A stretch of DNA of 64,000 nt from Trichostrongylus colubriformis (taxonomy: Eukaryota; Nematoda; Chromadorea; Rhabditida; Trichostrongylidae): NCBI GenBank assembly GCA_963978905.1, contig OZ022260.1, positions 41,600,259-41,664,258 of the forward strand, given 5' to 3'. How positions within the stretch are numbered: position 1 is the first letter of the stretch; each line of letters starts with the position of its first letter. Below, piece by piece: positions 24,022 through 37,264 of this stretch. The notes beneath the pieces were generated by a model, which had not been told where the DNA came from, did no database searches, and saw only the letters and a program-made list of their open reading frames with translations. The position numbers were made by a program, and so were the translations under genes.

Positions 24022-27000
24022 TTTGCGTGACTAAGGGATTCAGAGAATGGTGATCACCGATTCACTAAGATTTTGAGAGTTTCCCGAATAAAGTGACCAG
24101 AGTAAGCAGTGGATTTAAAAAAGAATCGAAATTGCCCAAATCGACTTTCAAAATCCGAAGTCCCATACCAATAATCAAGTGACTAGTACTTATAACAAAA
24201 AAGTTGTGCAACGCAAGCTTCTACATGAATTCGAGAAACTTCTAATATTGCGAACGCCCTTTTCAATTCGATCTCCTCCTCAGGGAAACTTCTTCCACGC
24301 GGTTCATCGAAACTCCGACAGCTATGACAGAATTTTGACGAGCCACAACCCGCGATATGAACCCTCGGACAGATGACGAGCGACACGGCCTCAGCGGATT
24401 GTTTGATGTGACAATGTCATGCTCGTTTTCGCGCAGAGAAGGGGAAAAGACGAGCTCGTGATGGTTGCCGCGGGGATCCCTTTTGATACTCAAGTGGCGA
24501 TCGGTCTGTCACAAAGAAATCGCGGAAATTCTCAGCGGTTCACCCTTGCGCCAAACCCCCGCGTTCTCCGGTTGGGACAAAAGATCTGTTTAGCAGGCAG
24601 GAGTCGGCTTTCTTTCAAATATTCAACGATTCTCACGGTTTCAGATCCTCGTGCATTTTGACGGGACGAAGTGGACTGCTGCCTACTGAGCTGAAATATT
24701 TATAGATATGAGGGAAGTCGGGAATTCATATGAAATGACCTAAACGAACCTCGAGTGTCAATGACACATCGGATTTGATGTACGGAGGTCGTCGAGCGGG
24801 AGTTGAAGAGTGTAAAGCCGCGAGGATCGACGACGACAGATGCGCCGCCGGAGCTAAATTACTCATAAATAAATGAGAAGCGGATAATTGGAAACGAAAA
24901 CGAGGCAATTTGCGAAGATAATTACTCGTTCCGTGAAACTTCCATCAGCAATATTGATCCCACCAATCATATTAGCAATTTCCGGTCCTGCTCCCCTATC
25001 CACTATCGACAGTCATGCGCTGGTGGTCTGGCCTCGAAAACTAGACTAATTTGTGATCGATTCGGAACTCAAACACCAGTCCTCATCGGCACATTGATCC
25101 CGATTTGGAAATGTTTGCCGGGCGCAGGGTCTGTTATTGACACACGGGTGCCTGCAGCGCCTCCGCTCTGGCGACGGGTTACGGTATGTATGAGGGGCGG
25201 CGGCGGCTGCTGCCAGCCGACGACCCACGAGTGGAGGAATCGAAGCGATGGGAATATTTCGCTATGCATAATCTGTGCGCAGTAAAACGACATCACTATT
25301 CGCTGCGGACCATGACGATGAGTAAACGGAGCTGCGATACAGCAACAGAGCCCCTTATCAGATCGATGACCGGGGGATACGGTAGGGGAAGCGCTTGAAT
25401 AAATCGATGACACATCCCTCGGTTGCGATATTTCGAGGCAGTCGGGATCGGATGTCGGCAGGACGTTTCCTTGGACTAAGTGCGGTGGTGGGAAAAGATT
25501 AGCGAACGAAAGAGAATATGATCAGGGCGTCTGAACGTATAAATCAGAAAACTAAGTAGTAAAAAGGAATGAAAACAGGTTCCAAGCGGAAAATGGACAC
25601 AGAACATGCAGAAAGTGAGAGTAGGAGAAATAGAGAAAATGAGCTTTCCTTTTCGGAAAAAAAAGTATCAGAAAAATAGGGAAACGTAAAAAGGATGGGC
25701 AAAGAGGCCTACGACCTCTTCTTTGCAATTGACAGAAAGAAAACTTTTCTTTTCACATGCCTTGGCATTTCTTGGAAAATGTTTCGTTTCTTTGTTCGAA
25801 AGCACTTAGTCACTGTACCACTTCAATAGTCCCATAGAACAACGGCAATGTTGGTGCTCCGACGGAAGGTCGGAATGGATATGGACGGAATGGCGATGAA
25901 AAAGATACTCAGAAAAATTCAAAGGAATTACACCGGTTTTTCAACTAAAAAAACAATTGAAAGAGGATCGCCTGACTAGGAAAGGAATCCAAGCAAGTTT
26001 TTTTCATCGAAAGACCAACGATGCAATGCTAACGCCTATCACTGTTCTGCGCTAATGAGGAAAATGGATTGAAGCAGTTCGGAGTTTGATATTTCAAATG
26101 AAAGGCTTTCGAAGATGGCAATTCCAAGAGAGGGCAGGATTTTGGTGATGGGAAAAGGATAGAATAATTTTCCCCGAGGAAAAACGGGCAGTCGAAGCCG
26201 ACTACAAAGAAAGGAAGCAAACGAATGAAGAGGAGGAGCGATGGATTTTCTCTGGCCAATAGGGGGTGCTCATGTTTCTTGAGGCTGTGATGTTATGGAA
26301 GAGTACAAATAGGATATTGATTGGTGACTCTGAGAAAATTCACCTATTAGGAAACAGAAATGGCAATAGTTAGTAAAGCAGATATAGAAGCCCATTCATG
26401 AAGTATTGAGACTGTGGTCGCCCCTAAAAACCACAGAATCGCTTATAAAATCAAGCTACTCTAAACGTATTAGTTGGGTTAGAGCTTGCAAGACGACTGA
26501 TTCGCCACTAATTTCAAGATTTTACCTACGAAGCTGGTCTACTTGTGTCAAAGATAAGGGTCGAAGAATAAAGGCATATATTTGTGAAGATAAATATGTA
26601 GTAAGGTTGGATATTTGTTACTTATATGATTAAGTTAAGGCACCACTAAATACAATTTCTGACTGAAATGTGGAAGCTAGTCACGTAACAATTCAGAATA
26701 CAATGCTTCAGTTTTACAGAATTGTTAATTTTGTCGTTTTTGAAGTGAATTACCCTCAACACAATACTGGTGACCTGACTTCCAGGAACACTGGTCGGAA
26801 CCCTTGCACGCCAGTCGGCATGAGTTACATCAAACGTGGGCTCTTGATTCAGCCCAACAACTCCCTGGCACGGTCTTTACCCACACCTTTCACATCTCTA
26901 TTTGCTGACCTATAATCTGCAACGACGTACATAGCCCTTTACCCTCGATTACTCCAACTCGCACAGCCTTACTTATTACCCATTCAAGAGAGGCAAATCC

Positions 27001-30000
27001 ATAAATTTTCTCTTATAGGACAGCGCACTGAGGGCACTATAAGTTATAATATAAGTGATAAAAGGAATATTACCACTCTCGAAAGGAAATCCCAAGTAAT
27101 CACCGGGTAGAGCGCGCTGAGCCATCAGTGAGCGTCGCTAAGTGGTACTTAAATAGCTGGTTTAGGGAAATTCCCCAGATGTCAAAGTCGGGCCCAAACG
27201 ACCGATTTTATAGTATGTATCCAGCAGATTTCATTTACTTCACCTATTTTTACTCATTTGGTCATAACTTGGAACACCGGAAATGTTCTTAAGGAGAAGC
27301 TGTTCGAACTTCACCCCATATGACGTTACTCGAAAAAAGGCGGCACCTAACAAGTTTGCTACATTGAAAACTGGAGCCCAAATATAGATTTTTGAAATTA
27401 TCGAATTCAAGTATTGTATGTATGTCTCACGCATTCACATACGCAAAGTCAACAAAATATCGGATGCAAATTTGTGGTGAAATTTCCGTAAACGGCGCGA
27501 ACATGGACTTTACGCTATGCATGTCGGTGTTTCGTAGGTGAAAGTTTGTTGACATTTCCTGCTCATTTTCCAAACTTCCGGTCTAAAGCACCATTGCGTA
27601 CTCATCATTGAAAAGATTGCTCAAGATGTTATTCACCCCATCGCCGTCTTCATGGCCCATTCCATCCCCTTTATAGCGATGATGTGACTAGACCACATAG
27701 CACTGATTCACCATGATTCCACCAAAGTCGATGAAATATATACAAAGCTAGTATACTTTGTTACTTAGTATAATATATAAAATATATACAAATCCGAAAA
27801 ATTCACGTAAAAAGGAATGGAATTGAAACACGGTCAGCGAATAAGAATTGTGCCAGCCAATGAACCGCGGAATTTGAAAGATATTAGTATTTGAAGAAAA
27901 GTAATTGTCTGTGGAAATATGCAGTGTAAGAGGAGAAAGTGTAAAGGCTCCAGAGTCGAAGTGCAATTTAATTTTTCTTGCAAAGTATGAGTTCATATCC
28001 GAAAGAGTTCTAGACATTTAGGAAGGAATTTACCTTCACGACATTGAATAGGAAATTACAGGGCCCTGGTATAAAGGTGCTTGGGACCACACATGACATA
28101 GGCAGCCACAAGAAAGTTACAACGGTGGGGTGAGATAATAAAAATAGAGGTTGAAAAAAACCGATTTCAAAGATGACTGAAAACGCCAAAGATGAATATC
28201 GATTCAATGAATTACTCCCAATGTGCCACCGTGATACTCATGGAGGTGAAGCCAGTGAGGATGGCTCGACGACGACACGCGTGACTGCGCACAGCTCTCT
28301 TCTAAATTAATATACGGGCCGAGAGAATGGGCTTCATCGTATTCCTGAGTGGAGATCGCTCCGCCAAAGGATAATTCGTGTGCTCAGTCCACTGAATCGA
28401 CTGGCAATCGCATTTGGTGTAGTAATTCTTTGGGAAACAAAGGGAAACTTCTTTGGATGAGAGTACCTATCAGCTCCCTGCTGATCTCTAGAAAGCTCTA
28501 CTTCGATTGAATAACTGGCCAGTGATCGAGTGTATGTATGTTAGCAGTTGTCGTTGTTGGAGATCCAGTCGACCTTGAAAAGCAATCGGAAACGGCTTTT
28601 GTTCACGAGCAGAGGCGAAATAACGGCCGACGAGCAATTCGTCGTCGAATGAAACCGCTGCCCGCCCCATCACAGCCGCTAGTAGGATTATCCGGGATTT
28701 GTGTCAACGGTACCCGGGAAATCTTATGGATCTTTGGCACCAGATTACACGATGATAAGCAAAGCATACGGGCGAGACCAATCGATCCAGTTCTTGTGGG
28801 AATGTACTCCCTGGAAGTTTTCAAATTATGCAAAGATCTCTGTTACCAGCGAGAGCAGGTATGCATCAAAATACCTATGATATGACAACCATCCAATTCA
28901 AGGCTTCCATTATACGTTTCCTAATTGAGATTTTGAATCAACCCTGAACAAAGAAGCTTCGAAAGGCTATTCCTCAGCGAGGAAAGGGAGCACTTTATCA
29001 ACCCCCCCCCCCTTTATACATGAAAATCACTTGCGAAATCTGTCATTCCAGTAACGCACGGTGACCCCATTTAACATAATCATTTTTTCAGGATTCTGGG
29101 AAAGTCCTAGATTTGAAAGTTTATCTACTGCTATATTTCGTCAGAACAAACAAAAGTTTTTCTCACCCTACTGAAAATATTGTAAATATGGTGACCATTT
29201 ATTTTACAAGCTCGCCGAGTCTAATGAACTCCTAATGGAAGTTATACTGGATGAAACATAATTTTCAAGCGTTTTTCAAGTAAATCACAGCAGATACTCT
29301 TTGAAAACCTCTATGCCGAATTGCAATAAGACGTTTCACTTTTGATGACGAGATTCTCTAGAAGAGCGAAAATCCACGGGTCAAATTATTCAGTTCACAA
29401 GACTCGAGTTTGACATTTTGTAAAAGCTTATCACCATTGTTAGGTGAGCAGTTTTCTTCGAATGAGTCGTCATTATTTTTCCAAGGAACAACTGCTATGA
29501 ATAAGATTGCAACGTATTGGAATTGAAACAAAGAATTACCGAAAGCATAAAAGGATACCATGGCATGTGATGGAAAATGATTATGAAAGATATTATCGTA
29601 AAGCAATATAATTGCAAAATTCGACTAAGAATACTCATTAAGAATTCCAAAAAGTACGTCCGTTTGGGTAACTATGTCAAAGACAATCCCTTTTGTTCAG
29701 GAGACTTCCAACCGCTGATCAAAAATGTTTCAGATTTGTGGTTGTTCAGATCAAATAAAGCAGGCGCGGATTCCAAACGCATAAAATAGAAGCTTCTGGT
29801 ACTTTAAGCGAAAAATATTGAGGTTTTACAATTCTTTCCGATATTCAACTCCGAAGAGAAGTTAAAAAAATAAAAATCCCGATGAAACTGAGGAAGAAAC
29901 CAATTGAGCCGAAATGGCCAACGAATACACGGCAATCAAACGCTTCCGATGCCAATTTGCCTCACTGCGGGTCGCCAAACGAGGCCGACGGGGGCTATGC

Positions 30001-31689
30001 TGGGGAATGAATCTCTAGGCGGTCTTCCGATGACCGAGAGGGAGAAAACGCAGTGAGTCAAAATCTTGTGAAGCTTTTCTCACAAGAATGGAGGCCCCGT
30101 GCTCCTGAATCGTTCAAAGAGTCAAACGGACGTTATGTGTTGACGATGTGAGATGTGCCAACGAGATAACCTTCCTCATGTGACCATCGTACTTTAAAGC
30201 TTAGAATGCAGCTCAAAATAAGAATTACCATAAAAATGAGCTTGCATAGGCATTTACGAGAACAACAGACCGGTTTCGACACGGCTCTCACTGGAATACT
30301 AATTCAGACGGCGACCACACACATGGCCTCTAGTTCTCATTCCCGAGTCCCCGTCACGGTTAGTACAAGGATATTCACAGCAGCAGGGGGTGACGGAATC
30401 CAGCCACTGCTGTCTCTAGCAGGTCAGCGTTGATTTCCATTTAGATTTGTGAAAAGTTGTTTTCGATTGAAGAACAAAGAACCACTAAAAGACTAGGATA
30501 AGGTCGGAAACATCAAAGAAAGCAGTTTCTGCCAACAACAACCGCTAAACAGTAGAGGCAGGAATCGATATCGATTGTGAAACGTGTTGGATAAACATGG
30601 ATCGCACCCATAAATGTATCCTCAAGAGACACCAGAATTTTGTGGAATCTCATATTGAACAAAAATCCACTTACCGTAACCGGGGTAACGCTTCGAGCTT
30701 CCGTTTTACTCCACTCAAATTTGAAAGCACATTAGAATGCAGGTATCGAGAGTGCAATTGACATGCAATATTTGAAATGGATTTCAAAATTGCAGTCAGC
30801 ATTGTAATGGAAACACCAACCCATAAACGGAGTGCATTACGTAAAAGCGTTTAATGGATATTTCGAATGCGCCTCTGAAAACAGTTGGAGACTAACGGAT
30901 TCCTTCTTAAAACCCATAAAAAAACATTCAAAAACTATTCGTCTTCGAATTTCCGCACGTTCTCATAGGCTAGAGGTAGTGTAAACGGCAATGACATTTT
31001 GCTGAATTAATCATATTTTGAGTTTCGAGTGACAGCGTCAGGATGTATGTACATACTTCTCAGAGCGAGATCTGCTTACTGTTGTGATGATCACAATGAA
31101 TGAGAGCAAAGTCGTCATACACTCAGTAAAGTCTCATGGCCTGAGTAATAAGTTAGAACATTCGATTTAGGTTTTTCTCCACGCAAGGATACTGCTTGCT
31201 ATTTTTGTTAATTATAAATGAGCTACTTCAAAATCTGTAGTATCAACAATGTGTATTTTTAAGTTGAGAAACGCGAAAGCATCCGGTAAGGGGGGAGACA
31301 TCTTTACACTGCCTATCATTTAAAAAACTTCCGCGACCGGTTGATTCAATGGAGCGTCAATAATGGAGCGTTTATAGATCTGAGGAGGTAAATTGCTGCA
31401 AAGAAGCTCTTACACGAGAAAGACAAATTTTCAACCGATAATTACCATCAGAGAAATGAAAGTAACAGTGAAGAACTAATAAGAAAAGCTACTACATGGC
31501 GATAGTGAGGTAACCTAAACTGGGCGCTCCCAGGTGTTGGGAAAAATAGCCGCTTTAGTGCAACCTCTCCCCTATACGGAAACAAATACGACCTCCCTCT
31601 TTTTTGACCTCTACAATACCAGTAACTGTTGTCGGATTGTATATGTAGTTGCAATGTGTTTCTACTATGTATTCCTACCTGAGCAAAAA
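24022..31689. other. Gene-poor stretch
   Basis: No exon with recognisable protein similarity was found. A GC-rich block at about 24250-25420 contains overlapping open frames on both strands. A purine-rich zone spans about 25480-26260. A plus-strand open frame of 115 codons at 28538-28885 ends at a good donor (GAGCAG|GTATGC) but matches nothing I know and has no clear acceptor. A C11 run lies at 29002-29012. The stretch could be intergenic, regulatory, or upstream introns of the TRPA-like gene. Confidence 0.4.
29002..29012 (+). repeat. C11 homopolymer
   Basis: Eleven consecutive C residues in non-coding sequence. Confidence 0.95.
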
Positions 31690-31691
31690 TA

Positions 31692-33033
31692 TTGGGTTGG
31701 GGAATAAGTCCTTGCGGTTTCTTCAACCCCGTTTTTCACAGTGTTTCCTTCATCTTTCCACAAAGCTTATATATGTTTTCGATGAGTTGTTTTCCGATTC
31801 CTTCGACTATCAAAAATATATGAGGTTTGAAAACGAAGTACGCTGAATGCAAAAAATTGGCACTTGCGCACCTCATCTTTCTCGTCTGCCGTTGAGACCA
31901 AAAAATGCATGTGTAAATGTTTCGATAGAGCTTTTTCAGCTATACAAAATGATACTACTGTTTAATTAAATCGCTCAACTTTTTGCTGTTTTCAAGACTC
32001 ACAAATGCAGTATTCGCAAAAGTGTGCACTTTCGTTATCTTCTCTTCCTCGCCTACCAACGAGATTGGAGAGGATGTGCATATATGCACTCGATAGAGCT
32101 TTTCTTGCTCTACAAGACGATACTACCAGTTTTTTAGATCCTCTCATATTTCAGCATGTAGGAATGAGTTTCCACCTGTTTTTCAACTCAAAATTGCGTG
32201 ATGGAAAAGAATTTTTGGCAGAGTGTTTTGTATCATTCGATAGAGCTTCTTTCGCTCTACAAGGTGGTGTTTACTGTTTTTGTTCGAATTAATTTTGCAA
32301 TTTTTTAGATCATTTAAAAGTCGACGAAATTGAGCATTTTTGTCACATGGTGTCAAAAATGCTCGATTTCGTTGAGTTTTAAATGATCTAAAAAATGGTA
32401 AAAACCAATTAGAAAAAAACCGTAAACACTACCTTGTAGAGCGAAAAGAGCTCTATCGAATGATATAAAACATTTTGCCAAAAATATTTATTTTCATTAC
32501 GCAATTTTGAATTGAAAAACATGTGGAAACTTATTCTTATGTGCTAAAATATGAGAGGATACAAAAGAAGAGAGGTACCATTTTGTAGAGCAGAAGAAGC
32601 TCTATCGAAAGCATATAGAATTATTTTCTCCAATCTCGATGGTAGGCGAGGAAGAGGAAATAACCAAGGTGCACTTTTGCGAATACTGCATTTGTGAGTC
32701 TTGAAAACAGCACAAAGTTGAGCGATTTGAATAAAAAGTGTTACCATTTTGTAGAGCTGAAAAAGCTCTATCGAAACATTCACACATGCATTTTTTGGTC
32801 TCAATGGCAGACGAGAAAGATGAGGTGCGCAAGTGCCAATTTTTTGCATTCAGCGTACTTCATTTCCAAACCTCATAAATTTTTGATAGTCGGAGGAATC
32901 GGAAAGAGATAGTAGCGTTTTGTAGAGCAAAGAATGCTCTATCGAAATTATATACAAGTATCGTCGAGAGATGAAGGGAACACTGTGAAAAACGAGGTTG
33001 AAAAAAACCGCAAGGACTTATTCCCCAACCCAT
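31692..33033. mobile_element. Giant palindromic mariner-like element (1342 bp)
   Basis: Ends read TTGGGTTGGGGAATAAGTCC (left) and the near-perfect complement (right), each flanked by TA (31690-31691 and 33034-33035). The whole element is one inverted repeat centred near 32348, where GAGCATTTTTG mirrors CAAAAATGCTC around a three-base loop. Inside, a short hairpin motif (TAGAGC, 4-7 bases, GCTCTA) recurs at about 31922 (weak copy), 32091, 32237 and, inverted, at 32435, 32584, 32750 and 32921, spaced 147-171 bp. The segments between are related to one another, so each arm looks built from tandem units. The left arm lacks one hairpin by deletion. No transposase is recognised. Confidence 0.85.
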
Positions 33034-33035
33034 TA

Positions 33036-34039
33036 TGTTTATTTCACATTTCCTCGTATGAGTTCGTTGTGAATTATCCTTCGTTTTTCATCTGCTTATT
33101 GAAAGTTTAGATTGTAGTACTTATCGCTGGCCCTCCGTACACCTTCAGTCCGATCAAATACGACCCCCACCCTTCCTACTCCTCCTGCTCGATCAAATGC
33201 GGCCCTCCTGTCGAGGAATGCTCGACTATTGGTGTACATTGAAGCTAAATGGTATTCCGACAGCCACTGCACCGACTGGGCTCAGAAGGGTCGGATTGCA
33301 GAAGGGGTAATTGAAAGGGAACATAGTCGAAACGAGTGCGGCCTATGGAAATGTAGCAAAACGGTGCGGGGTGTGGCAAGGTTTTAGAGCGCACATCGAG
33401 CAGCCATAAGCTGACTGAAGTCCGGCAGGCTTGTCTGGCACGTAATCAGTGGAATACTTGGCAAAATTTTGAATTCGATTGAAGAAGCACTTCCATTTAA
33501 GCGAGGAAAACTACGGTAGATGGTCACTCTCAGTGTGTTCAGATGCCTAAATTGAACAGCTGGTCAGGGTATTTAAAAAAAAGGAAGAAGAACTCGGGCT
33601 CTTTACATAGACTCTGGGTCTCACCGGTTCAACTTCCGTCTCTGCAATTTCTGCCTTTCATTTCGTTTAAACTACTCCTAGTTTTTACCTTCGAAACTAA
33701 CCATCCAAAACCAAACTACTAAACCCATAAAGACACAGTGGCATTACATAACTGTTTGATAGAAAAAGTTCACTTCCAAACCGTTCTGTATACAAAAGAC
33801 TGCAGCTCCTATTACCAGCACGCTGTTTATACCAAAGCGATGGTGTGAGAGATCGGGAGTGTAAAAAGGTATTAGTCACTACAGAACGTGGAACAATGGA
33901 TAATTATCGCGGTGTCGATCAATCCTTTCGGGATACACCATGTGCTGGAGTTACTTTTATTGGTAGCGGCATTGTGTGAAGTGGTGTACAAAGCACTCGG
34001 AAAGCTTTTCTCTAGCACAAGGTAGAGCTAGCCGTGGAG
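33036..34039. other. Non-coding stretch with possible repeat fragment
   Basis: From about 33120 to 33440 there is a composition shift (pyrimidine then GC-rich) typical of an old repeat insertion. No frame or end structure is clear. Otherwise nothing recognised. Confidence 0.3.
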
Positions 34040-34801
34040 CCAGAAAGCCGACCAACCACGGGAATTGGTCTTATGATCCGTACAAATGGAATGCGTCCCC
34101 ATGCTGATTCTCTTCTGCTTGAACAGGCTGATCAAACACATCTTCACAGCAAAAAATAGGCAGACCTTGCACAAAAATCCAAAACATTTTTATCTCCCAT
34201 TGAAATATCTGTGGACTAATCGGTGACGGGACATGCATGAGCACACATATCGCAGTTGTGGAAGAAAAGTGAGCGCTATAAGTGAGTTATCGGAGACACC
34301 ATCAGCAAACACATGAAATTCTCAAAAATTAAAATTCGTTGCAAAAAGCTGTCATAAACTACCGTATGACGAACATATGCGGGTATGAATTTATCTCGGA
34401 TGTCTTCAGGGTATTGAAAGCCACAAGATGACTCATTGAATAAATGAGGCAATTTTGTGGATGGATATGTCTACATGGCACTGGGGTCAGCTATCCAAAA
34501 ATGTGAAAAATTGCCCGCGAGTGTTTGTTTGCACTATCAATCCTTCAGGGAGCGTCACAGAATGGAACAGTTGCCCTTCTTGTTGTAGGAGCAGGCGAAT
34601 CAAGCTGCAGAGATGAATACCCCCAAGGAAACGATCAACTAGGACGAATTGTTGTCATAAAAACAGCTTGATAAATTGACTCAAAAGGTGCATGTCGAGA
34701 CCTTTGTAGCGTTTAAAAACCTGAAGCTACGCCAGGTGAAGGGGACACCAAATGCAAGCAAGGCAATGATAAACCGGAAATTGCTTGAATCCAATGACTA
34801 A
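34040..34801 (+). pseudogene. Decayed long reading frame, identity unknown
   Basis: One plus-strand frame can be followed for about 250 codons interrupted by roughly a dozen stops. Extended hydrophilic stretches remain (for example RPTTGIGLMIRTNGMRPHAD and KQLDKLTQKVHVETFVAF). No introns are needed. This could be a processed pseudogene or an old transposon gene. It could also be chance, as stops are only mildly depleted. Confidence 0.25.
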
Positions 34802-35017
34802 TAGCTAAAATAGCAAATTTATCAACTGAAGAAAACCGGGTTGAATAATAAAAACTCGAGGTGGTAGCCGAATATCATCGTGAAATTATGACAGCTAGGT
34901 GCCGCCATCGAGAAATACTTATGCTATTTACGGGATAGTTCAAAGTTCAAGCAAAGCGGTGCCTATTTCTCGCTCCTCACAGATTTCAGTACCAGTCTCA
35001 CCATCCGGAGCTTTTTG

Positions 35018-35032
35018 CCCCCCCCCCCCCCC
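35018..35032 (+). repeat. C15 homopolymer
   Basis: Fifteen consecutive C residues in non-coding sequence, preceded by five T and a G. Confidence 0.95.
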
Positions 35033-35859
35033 ATCTTCACCAAGTTGGCGCCAGTATTATCCAAGAGGGAACCCTCTTACTTCAACAATGGCTGAATTCT
35101 TGAAGACGAATATAAATTCATCTGTATACAAATAGAACGGCTCTTGGAAAGCCGTAGAAACGCTCCGTCTCTTGTTTTACACACTCCAGTGCAGAAGTAA
35201 TAAACAGAGACATAAGAAGTGAAGGTAACTGACAGTCCATATACAGCGATCCCTCTGCATTGTAGCTGATCTAGCTTAAGATATAAACAATACTTAACAA
35301 GTTGAAGGGCTGGAACCAGAGCCATCCGTTGAAATTCGGTCTGAAAAATTAGCTAGCAACCTTGATTCGAAGAAAAATTGAAATGACCAATTGACGACTG
35401 AGCGAAGCTCTTGAACAAAAGTCTTTTTTGCAATCGTTGGTAAGAAGTTTTCCAATGGAGAACTCATACCACAAGAGCCGTTGACATCCTCTCATCCTCT
35501 TCTCGTCTATCAAAGTTAAATCAATCATTTTACTGAGAGAACATCGCTAACCCTTTCTGCACAAACTAGATCTACTCTTAACTCCTTTAAACCGTCAAGC
35601 AAATATTGTAAAAAAATAGTTTGGATGCGAGCATTTCTCCATATCATTTTTCGGAAGTTGTTTAGCCTGCAGCAAACTAGATACGGAATGCCCAAATGTG
35701 ATTTATCTGCACAGCTTGCAAAAGTAGCGAATAATGAGTCAGAATGGTGTTCGTAGGTGAACAACCCTATCAGAGTACAAGATGTAAATAGAACTCAATC
35801 ACCTACCGTATCTTCTTGACGGATATTAATGGCAACTACACGTCGAGTGAAATGCTCGA

Positions 35860-35960
35860 GTGAACGATCGAATGATCGCCAATGACAAACGATCCGTCAT
35901 TAGCGATGCGTTCCATCATCACGTTCGACAACAAGGTAGTGCGCACTGATGACGCTTATG
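35860..35960. repeat. Dispersed repeat copy A (pair with 39050-39150)
   Basis: Shares an ordered series of words with 39050-39150: GATCGAA, GATCxGTCAT, ATCATC and ACAAGGTAG. Similarity is diverged, and ends are not defined. Confidence 0.45.
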
Positions 35961-36802
35961 TGAGGACAATATCAATAGCAACCTAATTCTGGTCTAATGA
36001 GATAATAATGGAAAATGGCAAATATAATGATAATAATAATAATAAATGTTAATCAAATACGAACATAAACACTTGAAGTCTGAATAACTCACCGATTTAC
36101 TAATTGAAAACAAGTCTCTGTGCCTATTGTGCACTTGTGGCTCGAAGCCGCATCTGGCGCGAAACGTAGCTGTAAATTATCATGAATAATTCGTTAGTCA
36201 TGAAGAAGCCGTGTTGAGATATCTAAAAATCGCTGATTAGGCGATCCGACGATTCTGCATTTCAGTCGGCACGAAATGCATTGAGATTACAATTTGAAGG
36301 AAAAGAGAGCGGTGAGAAGCAAAAAGGATGAGCAGTTATTCATAACGTAATTCATATGCATTGTCAAGAGTATCCAAATGCTCTTTCTAGGAGCATAATC
36401 ATAAGAAAAGATTATATCCTCTACAGCAAGAGGCGACAAGTCGTATATAGATATAGGTAGAGCCAAGCTTAACCGAAGGCGCTGCTTTTTCATCCATAGG
36501 TTTATCACCTAGTTTAAGAAGTTATGCAAAAGGATAGAATACTTGCGCGTCCTACAACACATTTGAAGCTGTTTGGAGAAACCCCTACGTCCGTAAATCC
36601 TTTGTTTTCTATTCCCTATCACTTTTCGTTTCAGTGGATCGCAGAATCGTTGATCGATACACATCTAATCTTCATTCGAACTGCAAGCGGACTGCAGACC
36701 AATCGCAAGGTATAACCTTGGCCTAATCACAGTATCACAAAGTCGCGAATCTGACACCCGCCGTAAACGCAGCAGTGGGTGTGATACGTCTATCCTATCT
36801 CA

Positions 36803-37264
36803 GACCGCGTTCATACTTTGTGCAGGCACAGCGTGGCTGCGTTCAGGCTGTGTTCACAGTTTAGGAATTTGCGGAATTGTGGGAAGAAGAGTAGGTACGT
36901 ATCGATCGGAAGAATTGCAGAAATAGCGGAATTGTGGAAATGCAGAATCGCGGAATTTGCGGAAATGAAGAATTGTGGAAAGCGTTGATACGTATCTGAA
37001 GCTTTTCCGCAATTTCCACAATACTGCCTTTTCACAATTCCGCAAATTCCGCAATACTCCCAGTCGATGTGTATCTTCATCGTTTTTCGCAATTCTGCAA
37101 TTCCGCATATTCCAGAACTGTGAACACAGCCTCACAGGCAGCGAGGTAGAGTGGCACAGGGAGGTGCAGGGACGACGCAGACAACGAGACAACGGCGTAA
37201 TCAGAGACGCAGAGAAACGCAGCCACGCCGTGTCGTCGGCATCGCAAAGTGTAAACGGGGCATC
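36803..37264. repeat. Composite fold-back element, CCGCGTTCATACTTTG family
   Basis: Outer ends (ACCGCGTTCATACTTTG, then GCGTGGCTGCGTT) are mirrored at 37222-37264. A second mirrored boundary, CTGTGTTCACAGTT/AACTGTGAACACAG, encloses an inner region of about 260 bp. That inner region holds three copies of a GCGGAATTGTGGAA-like word on plus and three on minus, in inverted order. It looks like one fold-back nested in another. Confidence 0.75.

Noticed and set aside
25186..25398. Overlapping plus- and minus-strand genes in the GC-rich block
   Set aside because: Several overlapping open frames on both strands in GC-rich DNA, none with recognisable protein features.
28538..28885. Plus-strand exon of 115 codons
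   Set aside because: It has a good donor but no acceptor in frame, no known similarity, and long open frames also occur on the opposite strand.
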